Positions 62,508 through 64,000 of a stretch of 64,000 nt of DNA are shown piece after piece. Each line of letters starts with the position of its first letter. The stretch's first letter is position 1. The DNA lies in the NCBI GenBank assembly GCA_043745195.1, contig JAYTTF010000285.1:32878-96877 (forward strand). The letters are read 5' to 3'. The notes under the pieces were generated by a model. That model worked only from the letters and a program-made list of their open reading frames with translations. It did no database searches and was not told where the DNA came from. This DNA comes from JANXSF01 sp043745195. GTDB lineage: Bacteria; Acidobacteriota; Terriglobia; Bryobacterales; Bryobacteraceae. The position numbers and the translations under genes are program-made.

Positions 62508-63905
62508 TCACCATTCAAGCCGCAAAGTCACCTGTACCTGCCTTGGACGAAAACCCGTCCCGGTGTTGTAGGAATTTAATAAGCTGACAATTCCAGTTAA
62601 TGCCGGAACGTTCAGTCCTTGAACATTAAACACATTGAACACATCTACATTCGCCCTCAGCCGCAATTTTTCCGTAACATTAAAGTACTTCAACATGGAA
62701 GCATCGGTGACCCAATTGAATGGGCCTAGCCGGGATTGGTTGCGCCAAGGATGCAAACCTGTATCTGCATCTACTCGCTGAATCACGCCGTTGTTCAACT
62801 TAACGTACACAAAATCAGTATCCCAATCTGCAGAGCCAGCGGCGTTTGCCTGCCCTCCGTTTGGCCATGGAGTAATAGGCTTTTGTGCCGGATGATAATC
62901 AGCCGGCAATCCAAAAACTCCGTTGCGTAAGCCTGCTGCATTCCGGCTATCCTTAAAACGTTCAGAAATGTAACCGTTAAACCACAAATAACCCTGAACG
63001 CAACGTTCGTCCTTGGGATTAGTGCCAAGCGCAGGTGTGGACCGGCAGTCAAGAATCGGATACTTTTTCCCATACACTTCAATGTTCGAAGTTTCACCCC
63101 AGTTGTCGGTGGGAACAACAAACCAAGTGCTAAGCAAAGTACCTGTACCGGAGGTTTTCCAGCTACCAATGAGTGCGTTCAAAGGTCCACGGGCGTTTCT
63201 TCCAAGGGAACGACCGCGTCCAAAAGGTAAATCGTAATTCCAATTCCAACGCACTCGATGTTTTGGAATTCCTGTGTCACGACTGTAGTTTAGAAAGCGG
63301 TTCAATTCCTTTGGATCCTTCGGTACAGCATCGGGTAAATAGGCATCAGGCGTTCCGCCGATACCATCGCGGAAGGAGTTCCCAGCAGCCCGCAGCGCGT
63401 TAGTCATGCTGTAGAAAATCTGGAATCCAAGCCCTTTGCTGAATCGGCGTTGCACTTCGGCGGCAAATACACTGGTATTGATAAAACCCGTCTTTTGCAA
63501 AATACGAACTGAAGCATAGGCGTTTTGGTCATAAGGACGGCGCGCTACGCTAGCAAAAGTTCCGATTGGCAGTGCTTGTCCAGTTGTTGTGTACCAGACA
63601 AAATCGGTCTGCGTCGGATTGATCTCCTGCAACTGGTCAGCATTTGCTCCATGCTTACCAGAGTAGGTAAGCCGGAGTACGGTGCTGGTATTGAACTGCT
63701 TTTCAAGTGCGAGGTTCCACTCATGAATTCGCATGCTGGGAGTGTCACCCAAAGCCACCACCCCTATGCCGCGCCCAACTGCTGACGGATTGTTGATGTT
63801 AATCACAGCCTGCACTATTTATCCCCGCAGTCACTGGCGGCGCAGCGCGCAAAAGATAGTTGGTAACTCCGTCCGGACTTTGCGCGGCGGAATTGGGAGC
63901 ATAAC
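62508..63905 (-). pseudogene. Truncated and frameshifted TonB-dependent receptor, C-terminal part
   Basis: This is the C-terminal barrel portion of a second Oar-like receptor. The 435-codon frame 62508-63815 includes 'TPSMRIHEWNLALEKQF', 'FGRGRSLGRNARGPLNALIG' and the barrel end 'RQVQVTLRLEW'. Just upstream, at about 63816-63905, receptor-like sequence continues in another frame ('SPDGVTNYLLRAAPPVTAG') and hits a stop, so a frameshift lies near 63810-63830. Upstream of that a REP-like cluster replaces the rest of the gene within the window. It is probably nonfunctional. Assembly error is an alternative for the frameshift only. Confidence 0.7.
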
Positions 63906-63911
63906 TAAACG

Positions 63912-63976
63912 ACCACCGGCTCAAAGCCGGTGGGTTCGGTTGCGACTGAAAGTCGCCGGACGCGGCTGAAGCCGCC
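63912..63976. repeat. REP-like cluster of three palindromes
   Basis: Three consecutive palindromes stand side by side: CCACCGGCT/AGCCGGTGG (9-bp stem) at 63913-63933, GCGACT/AGTCGC at 63942-63956 and GCGGCT/AGCCGC at 63962-63975. They are joined by short spacers. This is the form of a repetitive extragenic palindromic element. It ends next to the truncated TonB receptor, so it may mark an insertion or rearrangement point. Confidence 0.7.
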
Positions 63977-64000
63977 TACGTTTCCGGGGCAGTGATCTTG

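Overview
The window looks like chromosomal DNA of an acidobacterium, most likely of the Bryobacter/Solibacter type. The lineage markers are a VWFA-related protein of the acidobacterial TIGR03436 kind, Oar-like carboxypeptidase-regulatory-domain TonB receptors, a DUF3500 protein, and several exported enzymes with Tat-like 'RR' leaders. No 16S rRNA is present, so the assignment rests on gene content only.

Region 1 (1-13.4 kb) is mixed. It opens with a decayed GmrSD-like (DUF262/DUF1524) restriction gene broken by frameshifts and a stop. A Phd/PIN toxin-antitoxin pair follows, with a perfect 8-bp operator-like inverted repeat upstream. Next is a plus-strand housekeeping run: a MoaD-MoaE fusion, a VWFA protein, an Hfq-like Sm protein, an inositol monophosphatase, a pyrimidine-nucleoside phosphorylase and a TIM-barrel epimerase. 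A minus-strand trio comes next (M23 peptidase, DUF3500 protein, beta-propeller lyase-like protein), then a PHP-domain protein.

Region 2 (13.5-49.3 kb) begins at a 3' tRNA-Ser fragment that resembles an att-site remnant and a GC-rich methyltransferase. It then becomes a nearly complete type VI secretion system (T6SS). The minus-strand block holds tssH/clpV, a large PpkA-like kinase, a secreted protein, vgrG, an unknown protein, tssK, a DUF6484 protein, a TIGR02270 protein, DUF2169, a ketosynthase-like protein without catalytic residues, a PAAR-like/VRR-NUC nuclease effector and its DUF3396 immunity protein. The plus-strand block holds tssL, M, B, C, hcp, tssA, E, F, G and an FHA-TM-lytic transglycosylase fusion. 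Between the blocks sit a second effector (membrane region plus RES domain), its small putative immunity protein, and another secreted unknown. No tssJ was found, and TssL lacks an OmpA-like domain, so the FHA-transglycosylase fusion is a good candidate for the peptidoglycan-remodelling partner. Kinase plus FHA suggests threonine-phosphorylation control; no PppA-type phosphatase is seen.

Region 3 (49.8-64 kb) holds tRNA-Lys(UUU), S-adenosylhomocysteinase with a clear terminator, an NtrC-type regulator overlapping a 970-residue PDZ/GAF/PAS histidine kinase, and then a minus-strand exported catabolic group: TonB receptor, FAD-dependent oxidoreductase and polysaccharide pyruvyl transferase-like protein. 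At the right edge a second TonB receptor is cut short by three REP-like palindromes and also carries a frameshift.

The most interesting material is the T6SS effector-loading cassette with its pseudo-ketosynthase, the RES effector whose partner faintly resembles the antitoxin of RES-Xre toxin-antitoxin systems, the FHA-transglycosylase fusion in a TssJ-less system, and an unrecognised protein encoded between vgrG and tssK.
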